From PWVB01 sp964530185 (GTDB lineage: Bacteria > Chloroflexota > Anaerolineae > B4-G1 > SLSP01): 13,171 bases of DNA. The notes below the pieces were generated by a model, which saw only the letters and a program-made list of their open reading frames with translations, ran no database searches and was not told the DNA's origin. Location of the stretch: NCBI GenBank assembly GCA_964530185.1, contig CAZHBB010000083.1, positions 1-13,171 on the forward strand. Reading direction: 5' to 3'. Position 1 is the stretch's first letter. The number at the start of each line of letters is the position of its first letter. Both the position numbers and the translations under genes were made by a program. Shown piece after piece: positions 1-8,013 of the stretch.

Positions 1-1500
1 CTGCCAGATCTGGGCATAGGTGTCCTCATATTCCAGACTCCACCGCGAATCTGACACAAGCTGCCGGGAAAGCTCCGCCTGCGATGCGCGGCTCAACAGG
101 ACACGATCCACGCCATACCGGCCAAGCAACTCGTTGTAGCGCACACCTTGCCCGATCCGGACGTAGTCCTGCCACATCTCATAGGAATAGAGCTCAACGC
201 GCGGATCGATGAAGACCCCCTGCTCGGGGGCCGCCCAGATCAGATAACTCCCATACCCCATCTCGTTGAACAGCCTCCCTCCGGGATGGCCACGCAGGTA
301 GGCCGCCGCACCCACGGGTGTTGCTGTATCGACCAGCGGCCCGGCCTCCGTATCCCTCAGCACCTGCACCCAATAGATCTCGGGTAGGGGCACGCGCTCC
401 ACCCACCAGGGCTGCACCAGGATCACCGGGAGCGCCAACCCAGCCATCAGCACGGCGTTCAGGGCATTGCGTTGCACCGGCAATATCGGCCACCGTATGG
501 GAAGCCCAGCCAGCGCCTGGGTCAGGATGGGCGTCATGATCAGCGCAAACCACACAACGTAACGTTGGCCGCTCCAGGCCAGCCAGAGGAAGGCGGCAAG
601 CAGGAGGGTATCTGTCGCGCTCGGCCTGTATCGTGAATAAGCGAGTACAACGAGCAGGACCAGGATGCTGGCAAAGAAGGCTGTGTTCGCAACACCTTCA
701 GGAGTGGGCGACTGCCACTCGACGACCAACTTCTGGCTCGGGCGGTCGGTCATCAAGTCCATGACATAGGCCACGATCCGCGGCCCCTGGGGGTTGGACA
801 GCATGGCCAGCGCCGTCAGTACCCCGATGAAGACAAGCCAGCGGAGGTGCCTGAGGGCCGTGAGGCGCCTCTCCTTCTGCAGTGCTTGCAGCCCGCTCCC
901 TGCCGCGTAGAACGCGACTAGCACCCCACCCAACACAAAGGCCCCGTGCAGGTTGACCCATACGGTCATGATCAAGGGGAGGCCCAGGAGCCAGCGTGCG
1001 TCGAGCCGCTCCTCCACAAAGCGTTGCAGCAGCACACCGTAGAGAACGAAAGGCAGAAATGACCACATCTGTGGCCGCGCAATGAGGTTGTTGAGCACCA
1101 TGGTGCAGGCCAGCGCCATAGGCAAAGCAGTGAGACGCCATGACCCGCTGCGTCGTCTGGCCTCGATCGCCACCACCCAGAACGCAACAGCGATCAGCAC
1201 CGTACGCACGAAGAGCACCAGGGCAAGCCCCCCAACGTGGTGGAGAAGGTACAGCGCCAGCTCCCCCAGCCACGCCGCATAGACGAAGGGCGCATCGGCC
1301 GGAAGCGTCCAGGCAAACATCTGGGCGTGAGGGACCTGTCGGGTGGCCCAGATGATCTCCCCCGCTTTCAGGTGCCACCAGAGGTCGTTCGGAGGCTGGG
1401 GGATCAGCGAGACCAGAAAGGCAAAGGCCATCAGGACCACCCATGTCCAGAGATGATCACTACCTGGCACCCAAGTCGAAGATCGTCTGCTACGCCTCAT
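1..1500 (-). CDS. Polytopic membrane protein, GT39/ArnT-like glycosyltransferase family (3' end beyond the window)
   Basis: An uninterrupted minus-strand frame of 500 codons begins with ATG at 1500 and runs off the left edge without a stop. An in-frame TGA lies 27 nt upstream, so ATG 1500 is the first possible start; the ribosome binding site is weak (GAG about 6 nt upstream). A basic N-terminus (MRRSRRSS) is followed by a first membrane helix, then the motif NDLWWHLKAGE near residues 38-48, a region with VPHAQMFAWTLP, and many hydrophobic helices to about residue 380. The C-terminal part is soluble and globular, with FNEMGYGSYLIW around residues 411-422. The DLWWHL-GE opening followed by many helices is typical of a large family of uncharacterised bacterial membrane proteins related to GT39 lipid-linked sugar transferases. 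The role would be transfer of a sugar from a polyprenyl carrier outside the membrane, but donor and acceptor cannot be told. The membrane topology is clear, the transferase activity is inferred. Confidence 0.75.
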   Translation of the reverse strand, partial: MRRSRRSSTWVPGSDHLWTWVVLMAFAFLVSLIPQPPNDLWWHLKAGEIIWATRQVPHAQMFAWTLPADAPFVYAAWLGELALYLLHHVGGLALVLFVRTVLIAVAFWVVAIEARRRSGSWRLTALPMALACTMVLNNLIARPQMWSFLPFVLYGVLLQRFVEERLDARWLLGLPLIMTVWVNLHGAFVLGGVLVAFYAAGSGLQALQKERRLTALRHLRWLVFIGVLTALAMLSNPQGPRIVAYVMDLMTDRPSQKLVVEWQSPTPEGVANTAFFASILVLLVVLAYSRYRPSATDTLLLAAFLWLAWSGQRYVVWFALIMTPILTQALAGLPIRWPILPVQRNALNAVLMAGLALPVILVQPWWVERVPLPEIYWVQVLRDTEAGPLVDTATPVGAAAYLRGHPGGRLFNEMGYGSYLIWAAPEQGVFIDPRVELYSYEMWQDYVRIGQGVRYNELLGRYGVDRVLLSRASQAELSRQLVSDSRWSLEYEDTYAQIWQ

Positions 1501-1960
1501 CCAGCTCTCACACCAACACCAGGATCACCCGCAAGCTGTGATCAGACAGCCTGACCCGCTTGCTCTGGCCCGCTTGGCACATGACCACACAGCACACGAC
1601 CATCGGTCCCGTTTCAACAGGTTAACCACATGCCGAGCCACACACGAAACACAATGCAGAAGCCCTACGGCGGTCTGTGGCACGGCTATCGGCGGTGATT
1701 GTACACCCCTGCTCAGAAAACAGATGCAGCAAGGATAATAGACAACGCGCCCGAGCGCAACCCAGTTGAGCTTACAAGGGGAAGCACGGAACACACACCG
1801 AGGCCTGGCAAGCTGGTATCGGAGCACCAGCTATCTCCTCCACCAATCCATGAACAGCGTACCAACCTGAACCCTTGACAGCGAGCATCCCTATCCAGGT
1901 CAAAAGAACAAGTGCACCACCGAGTGTGCCGAGCACGGATAGCCACTGGTCACCAAACAC
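1501..1960. other. Intergenic stretch with no convincing gene
   Basis: This 460-bp stretch separates the membrane protein gene from the pilin terminator. Short open frames exist on both strands, but none has both a ribosome binding site and a recognisable protein. The best is a minus-strand GTG frame of 62 codons at 1772-1960 with one hydrophobic segment; its start abuts the terminator hairpin and its codon use lacks the strong GC3 bias of the neighbours. A TACAAT-like -10 element reads on the minus strand near 1697-1702, but it has no good -35 partner. The promoter of the membrane protein gene must lie here or further upstream. Confidence 0.4.
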
Positions 1961-1984
1961 AAAGCCCCGCTCCCGCGGGGCTTT
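1961..1984 (-). terminator. Hairpin terminator after the pilin gene
   Basis: A perfect 10-bp inverted repeat (AAAGCCCCGC / GCGGGGCTTT) with a 4-nt loop lies 23 nt beyond the pilin stop codon. On the minus strand the stem ends in TTT and is followed by GTGTTTGG, a modest U-rich tail. It is the natural 3' end of the pilin transcript. The symmetric A/T stem ends would allow some termination in the other direction too. Confidence 0.8.
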
Positions 1985-2006
1985 GTCGAGTTAGACGAGC
2001 CAAACC

Positions 2007-2156
2007 CTAGCCTAGCCCAGAGACGATCTGGCTAAAGACTGTGCTCACCTGATCACCAAGCAAGCCCAAAATCGCAATCACCACAATGGCGATCAACACC
2101 AGGATCAGGGCGTACTCAACTAGCCCCTGGCCCTCCTCACGCGGTAGATACAACAT
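2007..2156 (-). CDS. Flp/Fap-type pilin (type IVb prepilin)
   Basis: A 49-residue minus-strand protein starting at ATG 2156. A longer frame opens upstream at 2207, but the shorter start has a textbook AGGAGGTG ribosome binding site (2161-2168) and gives a normal prepilin length. The N-terminus is MLYLPREEGQGLVEYALIL: a short charged leader, then the type IVb processing motif G|xxxxEY with Gly9 as the expected cleavage point and Glu14-Tyr15 conserved. One long hydrophobic helix follows (about residues 16-34), then a short tail. Processing by a TadV/FppA-type prepilin peptidase would give a 40-residue mature subunit for a Flp/Tad pilus used in adhesion or surface contact. No tad assembly genes (ATPase, TadB/TadC, TadV, CpaB) are visible, so the pilin stands alone here. 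The gene has its own promoter and terminator and is divergent from maf. The family call is firm; assembly into a pilus is inferred. Confidence 0.92.
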   Translation of the reverse strand: MLYLPREEGQGLVEYALILVLIAIVVIAILGLLGDQVSTVFSQIVSGLG

Positions 2157-2160
2157 CTCA

Positions 2161-2168
2161 CACCTCCT
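2161..2168 (-). promoter_or_regulatory. Strong ribosome binding site of the pilin gene
   Basis: The minus strand reads AGGAGGTG just before TGAG-ATG, a near-perfect complement of the 16S rRNA 3' end at normal spacing. It fixes the pilin start at 2156 rather than at the upstream in-frame start at 2207. Confidence 0.9.
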
Positions 2169-2207
2169 AGATTTACACACCTGAAAAATGTTCCCCGATC
2201 TAGCCAT

Positions 2208-2236
2208 ATTCTATCCAAACTCAGACGAAAACGCAA
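2208..2236 (-). promoter_or_regulatory. Sigma70-type promoter of the pilin gene
   Basis: On the minus strand a -35 element TTGCGT (2231-2236) and a -10 element TAGAAT (2208-2213) are separated by exactly 17 bp. Transcription would begin near 2201, giving a leader of about 45 nt that ends in the strong ribosome binding site. The divergent maf start lies under 50 bp away, so the two genes share a short control region. Confidence 0.65.
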
Positions 2237-2282
2237 TAGGAAATTGGTACTATTCTAACCAGATCGTCGCGATTTTCCCGGA

Positions 2283-2996
2283 ATGGGAAAGGACTATACT
2301 ATCGCTCAACAGCCTATGGACAGACCAACCGGCGTAGACGACAGCACGAGAAAGCGGTTATACCTGGCTTCCAGCTCACCCAGACGGCAACAGATGATCC
2401 GCTGGCTGGGCATCCCCGTGGAGACCCTGACGGTGGAAGTAGACGAGCGAGCGTTGCCCCACGAAACGCCTCCGGCGCTGGCCGCCCGACTGGCCCAGGC
2501 CAAAGCCCGCGAGGCGCGCCGTACCGTGGGAGGCGCGGCCTGGGTCTTGGCCGCCGACACGGTGGTGGATCTGGACGGACAGCCGCTGGGCAAGCCTGCG
2601 CATGACGGTGAGGCCGCAGCAATGCTGCGAGAGCTAAGGGGCCGGGTCCACAAGGTGCACACGGGAGTCGCGCTGGCCTTTCCGAAGGGGCAGCTTCTCG
2701 TGCGTCGGGTCACGACCTTTGTCCGCATGCGCGCCTACTCAGAGGAGGACCTGCGGCTCTACGTCGCCTCAGGAGACCCACGGGACAAGGCTGGGGCCTA
2801 CGCAATTCAGCATCGCGGCTTCCAGCCGGTCGAGGAGGTCGAAGTGTGCTACGCCAACGTGGTGGGACTGCCGCTGTGCGCCGTGGTCAGGCTGCTGCTG
2901 GAGGCAGGATGGCCCCTGACTGTGAACGTGCGCGCGCTGTGCGCCCGTCACTTCGACTACGCCTGTCCCAGACCCGATCCGGGTGAGGTACTATGA
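2283..2996 (+). CDS. maf: Maf-family nucleoside triphosphate pyrophosphatase (dTTP/UTP, YhdE type)
   Basis: A 237-residue protein that would hydrolyse non-canonical or excess nucleoside triphosphates to monophosphate and pyrophosphate in the cytoplasm. The family signature YLASSSPRRQQM is near residue 27, VLAADTVV near residue 88 and GKP near residue 103. The RVHKVHTGVAL block and the SGDPRDKAGAYAIQ block (about residues 164-177) match the YhdE branch, for which dTTP and UTP are the known substrates, rather than the YceF branch. YANVVGLPL follows in its usual place. The start is uncertain: ATG 2283 has only a weak CGGA upstream, while ATG 2316 lacks a ribosome binding site but would give a more usual N-terminus. 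The C-terminal tail of about 25 residues beyond the Maf core contains two Cys and a His and is longer than in Escherichia coli. The stop codon overlaps the start of the penicillin-binding protein gene (ATGA), so the two are probably translationally coupled. Confidence 0.92.
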   Translation: MGKDYTIAQQPMDRPTGVDDSTRKRLYLASSSPRRQQMIRWLGIPVETLTVEVDERALPHETPPALAARLAQAKAREARRTVGGAAWVLAADTVVDLDGQPLGKPAHDGEAAAMLRELRGRVHKVHTGVALAFPKGQLLVRRVTTFVRMRAYSEEDLRLYVASGDPRDKAGAYAIQHRGFQPVEEVEVCYANVVGLPLCAVVRLLLEAGWPLTVNVRALCARHFDYACPRPDPGEVL

Positions 2997-5146
2997 GGAT
3001 CAAACTTCTGGTTCATCTCATGGTGCTGAGTGTCCTGGCTGCGGGTTGCGCCACACACACCGTGCCCACATCGCCAGAGAGTGGCCCGTCCCAGGCCCCC
3101 ACCCGTGTGCTGGCTACCCCCACCCTCGATGTCCTCACGCCCCAGCAGATCGGACAGTCCTTCCTGGAGGCCTGGCAGATCTCAGACTACGCTAAGATGT
3201 ACACCCTTCTCACGCCCGAGCTACGCCAGGGGCTGACCCTCGACGACTTCCAGGCTGCGTACACCGGGCCACTGCATACCACGACCACCATCAGCGTGAC
3301 GATCCTGCCGCGCACGCTAAGCGTTGAGAACGGAAGCGCCTGGATTGACTTCCAGGAGATCTGGCACACGGCGCTCTTCGGCGACCTGCAGGCCAGCAAC
3401 CGCCTGGACCTGCTGCGCAGCAACGACCAATGGTGGGTAGATTGGCATGTCGGGAGCGTCTGGCCTGATCTCTCCCAGGGCAGGCGTTTCGGCATCGAGT
3501 ACCAGATTCCGCCGCGGGCTAACATCTACGATATAGACGGTGCTGGTCTGGCCGTCCCGGCCACCATCGTGACGGTCGGCGTGGTGCCCGCCCGGATCGA
3601 GAACGAGAACCAAGTGCTGAACGCACTCGCCCAGGCGCTGGATATGAACCCTGAGGCGATCCGCCAGCGCTACGCCGGTCAGCCTGCCGAGTGGTTCATC
3701 CCCATCGGTGACCTGGACGGTGAGACAAGCCTGGCCTACGACGAGATGCTCAGCCTGCCGGGCATCGAGCGAAGGGAGAAGCCGGGCCGCCTCTATCCTA
3801 TGAAAGGCGTCGGCGCACACGTGGTCGGCTGGGTCTCACCCATCCCCGCCGAAGAATACGAGGCCTACCGCCGCCTTGGGTACCGTGGGGACGAACGCGT
3901 GGGCATTGCCGGGGTCGAGGCCTGGGGCGAGCGCATCCTGGCTGGGCAGAACGGGGCGAGCCTCTACCTGGTGGGCCCTGACGGCAGCTACCTGGGTCGC
4001 CTGGCCGAACGCCCGGCGTCGCGCGGCCGTGCTATATACACCACCCTGGAGCGCGATCTGCAGGCCCTGGTGGAACAGGTGCTCGGGGCACGACGGGGCG
4101 CTGTGGTAGCCATCGACATCCACACCGGCGCGGTGCGAGCGCTGACCAGTGGGCCGACCTTCGACAACAACGTCTTCGTGCGCCCCACCGCTGATGGGGA
4201 GCGCCAGGCCGTGCTCTACGATCCCAACCGACCGCTCTTGAACCGGGCCACCCTGGGCCAGTACCCCCTGGGGTCGGTCTTCAAGATCGTCACCATGGCG
4301 GCTGGCCTTGGGCCTGGGAGCATGACAGCGCAGACGCCCTTCCACTGCCCTGGCTATTGGGATGGCCTGGGGATCGCCAATCGGAAGTTCTGCTGGCTCA
4401 GATCCGGCCACGGCGACATCAATCTCCAACAGGGATTGACGGCGTCCTGCAATGTGGTCTTCTACGAGGTGGGTGCGCGACTTCATGCCATCGATCCCAT
4501 GATCCTGCCCACTTATGCTCGATCATTCGGGCTGGGTGTGGAGACCGGGCTGGAGGCGCTATCCGAGGCCGCCGGCCTGGTCCCTGACCCGGACTGGAAG
4601 TGGGCGACGTATCAGGAACACTGGGGCACAGGCGATACGGTCAACATGGCGATCGGCCAGGGGTTTCTGCTGGTGACCCCCGTGCAGATCGCGCGCATGA
4701 TGGCAGCAATCGCCAACGGGGGGACCCTCTACCAGCCCTATCTGGTGGCGCGTATCGCCGGAGACGAGCAACACCCGGAGCAGGTGACGCAGCCGAAGGT
4801 CGTCGGCCAGCTTCCCGTCTCAGCCGAGCATCTGGCGGTGATCCAGCAGGCGTTGCTGGGTGTGACAAGTGATCCTGAGCTGGGCACAGCCACACACCGT
4901 TTTCGTGGGCTGGGGATCCCTGTAGCAGGCAAGACAGGCACCGCCCAATCGGCACAGGAGGGTGCCTTGCCTCATTCGTGGTTCGCCGGGTACTTCCCCG
5001 CCAACGACCCTGAACTGGCTGTGGTCGTGATCGTGGAGAACGCAGGGGAGGGCTCGACAGTGGCGGCGCCCATGTTCCGCCAGATTGTCGAGGGGTACTA
5101 TGGGCTTCCGTTGACGCCTCTCCCCACGCCCTCACCTAATCCATAG
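2993..5146 (+). CDS. MecA-type penicillin-binding protein (D,D-transpeptidase lipoprotein)
   Basis: A 717-residue class B-like penicillin-binding protein that should cross-link peptidoglycan outside the membrane. ATG 2993 has GAGG four nt upstream and overlaps the maf stop. The N-terminus is a lipoprotein signal ending VLAAGC, with lipidated Cys19. Residues about 47-160 form an NTF2-like domain as in MecA/PBP2a (TPQQIGQSFLEAW at its start). A dimerisation domain follows (about 165-340), with a GIAGVEAWGE stretch near 304. The transpeptidase domain carries all three catalytic motifs: SVFK with Ser428 and Lys431, SCN at 485-487, and KTG at 647-649. Length is close to PBP2a (about 670). There is no glycosyltransferase domain. 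The MecA-like N-domain is known in low-affinity PBPs, but beta-lactam resistance cannot be concluded from this. The tail is Pro/Thr-rich (PLPTPSPNP). Its pairing with maf suggests a link to growth or division. Confidence 0.93.
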   Translation: MRIKLLVHLMVLSVLAAGCATHTVPTSPESGPSQAPTRVLATPTLDVLTPQQIGQSFLEAWQISDYAKMYTLLTPELRQGLTLDDFQAAYTGPLHTTTTISVTILPRTLSVENGSAWIDFQEIWHTALFGDLQASNRLDLLRSNDQWWVDWHVGSVWPDLSQGRRFGIEYQIPPRANIYDIDGAGLAVPATIVTVGVVPARIENENQVLNALAQALDMNPEAIRQRYAGQPAEWFIPIGDLDGETSLAYDEMLSLPGIERREKPGRLYPMKGVGAHVVGWVSPIPAEEYEAYRRLGYRGDERVGIAGVEAWGERILAGQNGASLYLVGPDGSYLGRLAERPASRGRAIYTTLERDLQALVEQVLGARRGAVVAIDIHTGAVRALTSGPTFDNNVFVRPTADGERQAVLYDPNRPLLNRATLGQYPLGSVFKIVTMAAGLGPGSMTAQTPFHCPGYWDGLGIANRKFCWLRSGHGDINLQQGLTASCNVVFYEVGARLHAIDPMILPTYARSFGLGVETGLEALSEAAGLVPDPDWKWATYQEHWGTGDTVNMAIGQGFLLVTPVQIARMMAAIANGGTLYQPYLVARIAGDEQHPEQVTQPKVVGQLPVSAEHLAVIQQALLGVTSDPELGTATHRFRGLGIPVAGKTGTAQSAQEGALPHSWFAGYFPANDPELAVVVIVENAGEGSTVAAPMFRQIVEGYYGLPLTPLPTPSPNP

Positions 5147-5187
5147 CACGTAATTGACTTGTTTTGCACGATTTTGCACGCTTTATA
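5144..5187 (+). promoter_or_regulatory. Promoter/operator of the DeoR-family gene with 10-bp-spaced repeats
   Basis: Heptads start at 5144 (TAGCACG), 5154 (TTGACTT), 5164 (TTGCACG) and 5174 (TTGCACG), that is, at exactly one helical turn each. The last two belong to a perfect 9-bp direct repeat TTTTGCACG. A possible promoter overlaps them: -35 TTGTTT (5159-5164), a 17-bp spacer and -10 TTTATA (5182-5187), so a bound regulator would cover RNA polymerase. The first heptad runs through the stop codon of the preceding gene. A competing promoter reading is TTGACC at 5198-5203 with TAAGGT at 5221-5226, which would start transcription at the GTG itself. An autoregulatory operator is the simplest inference. 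Confidence 0.55.
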
Positions 5188-5232
5188 CCCCCGAGGATTG
5201 ACCCGCTCCCCAAACCATGCTAAGGTAATAAT

Positions 5233-5979
5233 GTGAAACACGTCATGCTTAAGAAGCAGCGCCATAGGGAAATCCTGCAGTCGTTGGAGCGACAGGGGGC
5301 GGCCCGTGTGGTTGACTTGGCACAGCTCCTGGGCGTCGACCCGGTGACTGTGCGGCGTGACCTGGCGGAGCTGGAAGCTGCAGGCTGTCTGCAGCGTGTG
5401 CACGGTGGTGCTCTGGCGCGCGATCAGGCTCTGAGGTCGAACCCGCCCTCACCAATAGTACGCAGGATTGCAGAAGCCACAGCGCGTACTATCGCCGATG
5501 GCAGTGTGGTTTTCCTCGGGCCTGGCGCCATTACGGCCGAGGTCGTGACGTTTCTGCAGGGTCATCCACCCCTGACGGTGATCACCAACGCGCTAAACAT
5601 CGCCTGGGCTGTGGCCCGTCAGGAGCGACACACGCTGTACGTCGTGGGTGGGCAACTGGGAGCCGCCTATGGGCTTTATCCAGAGACATTCGATGTGCTC
5701 CGCCGCCTGCGCCTGGACTACGTTGTGCTCGAGGCAGACCGTGTCGATGCCGAGCGCGGCATCACTGTAGAGGATCAGGAAGTCGCCACCATGGCCCGCA
5801 GGCTGTTCGCAATCGGCGCGCAACACGTCGTCCTTGTGCGGCCCACACATTTAGGGCGCACCGCGCCACTTTTCGTAGCACCGGCTTCTGAGGCGGACAT
5901 CTTGATCACAGGCCGAGAGGCCCGCAACGCGCCCCTTTGGGATCTCAGCGAGTTGGGCACGCGGGTCATCCTGGCCTGA
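5233..5979 (+). CDS. DeoR/GlpR-family transcriptional regulator
   Basis: A 248-residue regulator of sugar metabolism. The GTG start at 5233 is preferred because AAGGT lies about 7 nt upstream; the in-frame ATG at 5245 has no such site. Residues about 9-64 form the DeoR helix-turn-helix, with the recognition stretch DPVTVRRDLAELE and the usual LQRVHGGAL end. Residues about 75-235 form the DeoRC sensor domain, an ISOCOT fold that normally binds a phosphorylated sugar. Two sensor motifs are altered: the usual D-(S/A)-G-T-T loop reads LGPGAIT, and the usual DSSKFG segment reads RPTHLGR. The protein may therefore sense an atypical ligand. It sits 78 bp upstream of a sugar ABC-transporter ATPase in the same direction and probably shares its transcript. 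It is likely to bind the repeat array before its own gene. The family is certain; the effector is unknown. Confidence 0.9.
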   Translation: MKHVMLKKQRHREILQSLERQGAARVVDLAQLLGVDPVTVRRDLAELEAAGCLQRVHGGALARDQALRSNPPSPIVRRIAEATARTIADGSVVFLGPGAITAEVVTFLQGHPPLTVITNALNIAWAVARQERHTLYVVGGQLGAAYGLYPETFDVLRRLRLDYVVLEADRVDAERGITVEDQEVATMARRLFAIGAQHVVLVRPTHLGRTAPLFVAPASEADILITGREARNAPLWDLSELGTRVILA

Positions 5980-5996
5980 GCAACGCAGGGATTAGG

Positions 5997-6014
5997 CCTG
6001 GCCTTAGGGCCAGG
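5997..6014 (+). promoter_or_regulatory. Intergenic hairpin between regulator and ATPase genes
   Basis: A perfect 7-bp stem (CCTGGCC / GGCCAGG) with a TTAG loop lies 18 nt after the DeoR-family stop codon. It lacks a following U-run, so it is not a classical terminator. It could lower read-through, protect a processed mRNA end, or simply separate the expression levels of the two genes. Confidence 0.45.
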
Positions 6015-6057
6015 AGAGCATAAGCATTGTATCACATACACTGACGAGGAGTGAACT

Positions 6058-7158
<1,101 letters not shown>

Positions 7159-7201
7159 GCTGAGCAACTAAGAGGAAATTCACAAGCTCAAATCAGAGGC
7201 G

Positions 7202-7232
7202 GGGCCTGCTGCGTATGCGGCAGGCCCTTGTC
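7202..7232 (+). terminator. Rho-independent terminator of the regulator-ATPase unit
   Basis: An 11-bp stem (GGGCCTGCTGC / GCGGCAGGCCC, one G-U pair) with a GTAT loop is followed by TTGTCT, 43 nt after the ATPase stop. It lies between two convergent genes. The minus-strand side has no U-run, so it serves mainly the plus-strand transcript. Confidence 0.88.
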
Positions 7233-7248
7233 TAGCGTAGCCGCGGTC

Positions 7249-7896
7249 TCAATTCAGAACACTTAATGGGAAACGCTCTGACCAGACTGGCGACATGGAA
7301 GCCAAACGCTCCGCCAGAGGAACCTGGAGCCGGAGGTGCTGAAGCACGGCCCTGAGCAACTCATTGGCCGTCTCCAACCTCAGGAGATATAACTTCTCCT
7401 GAGCAGGCAGGGGCAAAGCGGCCGCCGCGACCACTCCCAGGGTAGCCACACCGTAATCCAACACATCTGGCATCAACGCAGGTGGCATCAACTCGGAGAA
7501 AGCCGCAATGTAACGGCGCAAATACTGTCCCACCTGGGTGATCAACTGCGGGGACGGCTCTGGACGATCCGACCAGGGCCACAACGTCACCGTCGCCTCT
7601 AGAAACGGTGCATCCTTATGAAGGCTGACCAGACGGCATCGCGCCCGTCCCAACAGCACGTGCCCCACGTCGTGGGGAAACAGTCGTCCTCCGTCGATGA
7701 ACTCCACCAACGTCCCTATGCTGGCCACTTCCGGCATTCCGGCCCTGCGCGCAGGAAGAGCCAGGGCCAGGCAATGCTCGCGGTGACAGACGGCAGACAC
7801 CGCCGCATGTCCCGCCTCTGACTCCTGGCTTACGGCCAACTGTCCCGGAAAGATCACCTCCGAGCCTGGCCACACCGGAACCCGTACAGTCTTCAT
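7249..7896 (-). CDS. Lon N-terminal (substrate-binding) domain protein without ATPase or protease
   Basis: A 215-residue protein with the layout of the Lon LAN/PUA-like N-terminal domain. It has IFPGQLAV near residue 15, a beta-rich region with VASIGTLVEFIDGGRLFPHD and a GRARCRLVSL strand (about 57-92), then a helical C-terminal part (about 115-200). In Lon this domain recognises unfolded substrates. Here the AAA+ and Ser-Lys protease domains are absent, as in known stand-alone Lon-domain bacterial proteins. A chaperone-like or adaptor role is possible but unproven. The usual HIFEPRYR-type segment is replaced by a Cys/His-containing stretch (AVCHREHCLALAL). There is no ribosome binding site before ATG 7896, while a -10 element lies 6 nt upstream, so the mRNA is probably leaderless. 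It is convergent with the ATPase gene and divergent from the tRNA gene. Confidence 0.8.
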   Translation of the reverse strand: MKTVRVPVWPGSEVIFPGQLAVSQESEAGHAAVSAVCHREHCLALALPARRAGMPEVASIGTLVEFIDGGRLFPHDVGHVLLGRARCRLVSLHKDAPFLEATVTLWPWSDRPEPSPQLITQVGQYLRRYIAAFSELMPPALMPDVLDYGVATLGVVAAAALPLPAQEKLYLLRLETANELLRAVLQHLRLQVPLAERLASMSPVWSERFPLSVLN

Positions 7897-7902
7897 GGGA
7901 AT

Positions 7903-7930
7903 ATTCTAGGACAGCTTTCATAGACCACAA
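7903..7930 (-). promoter_or_regulatory. Promoter of the Lon-domain gene, apparently leaderless
   Basis: On the minus strand -35 TTGTGG (7925-7930) and -10 TAGAAT (7903-7908) are separated by 16 bp. Only ATTCCC lies between the -10 element and the ATG, so transcription would start at or next to the start codon. The lack of any Shine-Dalgarno sequence fits a leaderless mRNA. Confidence 0.6.
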
Positions 7931-7973
7931 GTCCACTTTATCCAACAACGAACCCAACCTAACTGCAAAAAAG

Positions 7974-8001
7974 TTGACAACAGGACGACATTGCGTATAA
8001 T
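7974..8001 (+). promoter_or_regulatory. Consensus sigma70 promoter of the tRNA-Leu gene
   Basis: A perfect -35 TTGACA (7974-7979) and a perfect -10 TATAAT (7996-8001) with a 16-bp spacer. The expected transcription start near 8008 is about 6 nt before the mature tRNA 5' end, as is common for strong stable-RNA promoters. Confidence 0.93.
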
Positions 8002-8013
8002 GTAAACACCTGT

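Noticed and set aside
698..1444. Long minus-strand frame of 248 codons in the left part
   Set aside because: It lies in another frame of the membrane protein gene, and its Pro/Gly/Ala/Cys-rich translation shows no fold; the 500-codon frame with clear helices is the real one.
1525..1827. Minus-strand 100-codon frame in the intergenic region
   Set aside because: Cys- and Arg-rich composition without domain features and no ribosome binding site; most likely chance in GC-rich sequence.
1772..1960. Minus-strand GTG frame of 62 codons with one hydrophobic segment after the pilin terminator
   Set aside because: The start abuts the terminator hairpin, there is no free ribosome binding site, codon use lacks the GC3 bias of neighbours and no family is recognised.
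3317..4486. Minus-strand frames opposite the penicillin-binding protein
   Set aside because: They are shadows of a high-GC3 gene with three intact catalytic motifs and carry no signals of their own.
5997..6014. Hairpin after the DeoR-family gene as a full terminator
   Set aside because: There is no U-run after the stem, and no convincing promoter lies between it and the ATPase start, so co-transcription is more likely.
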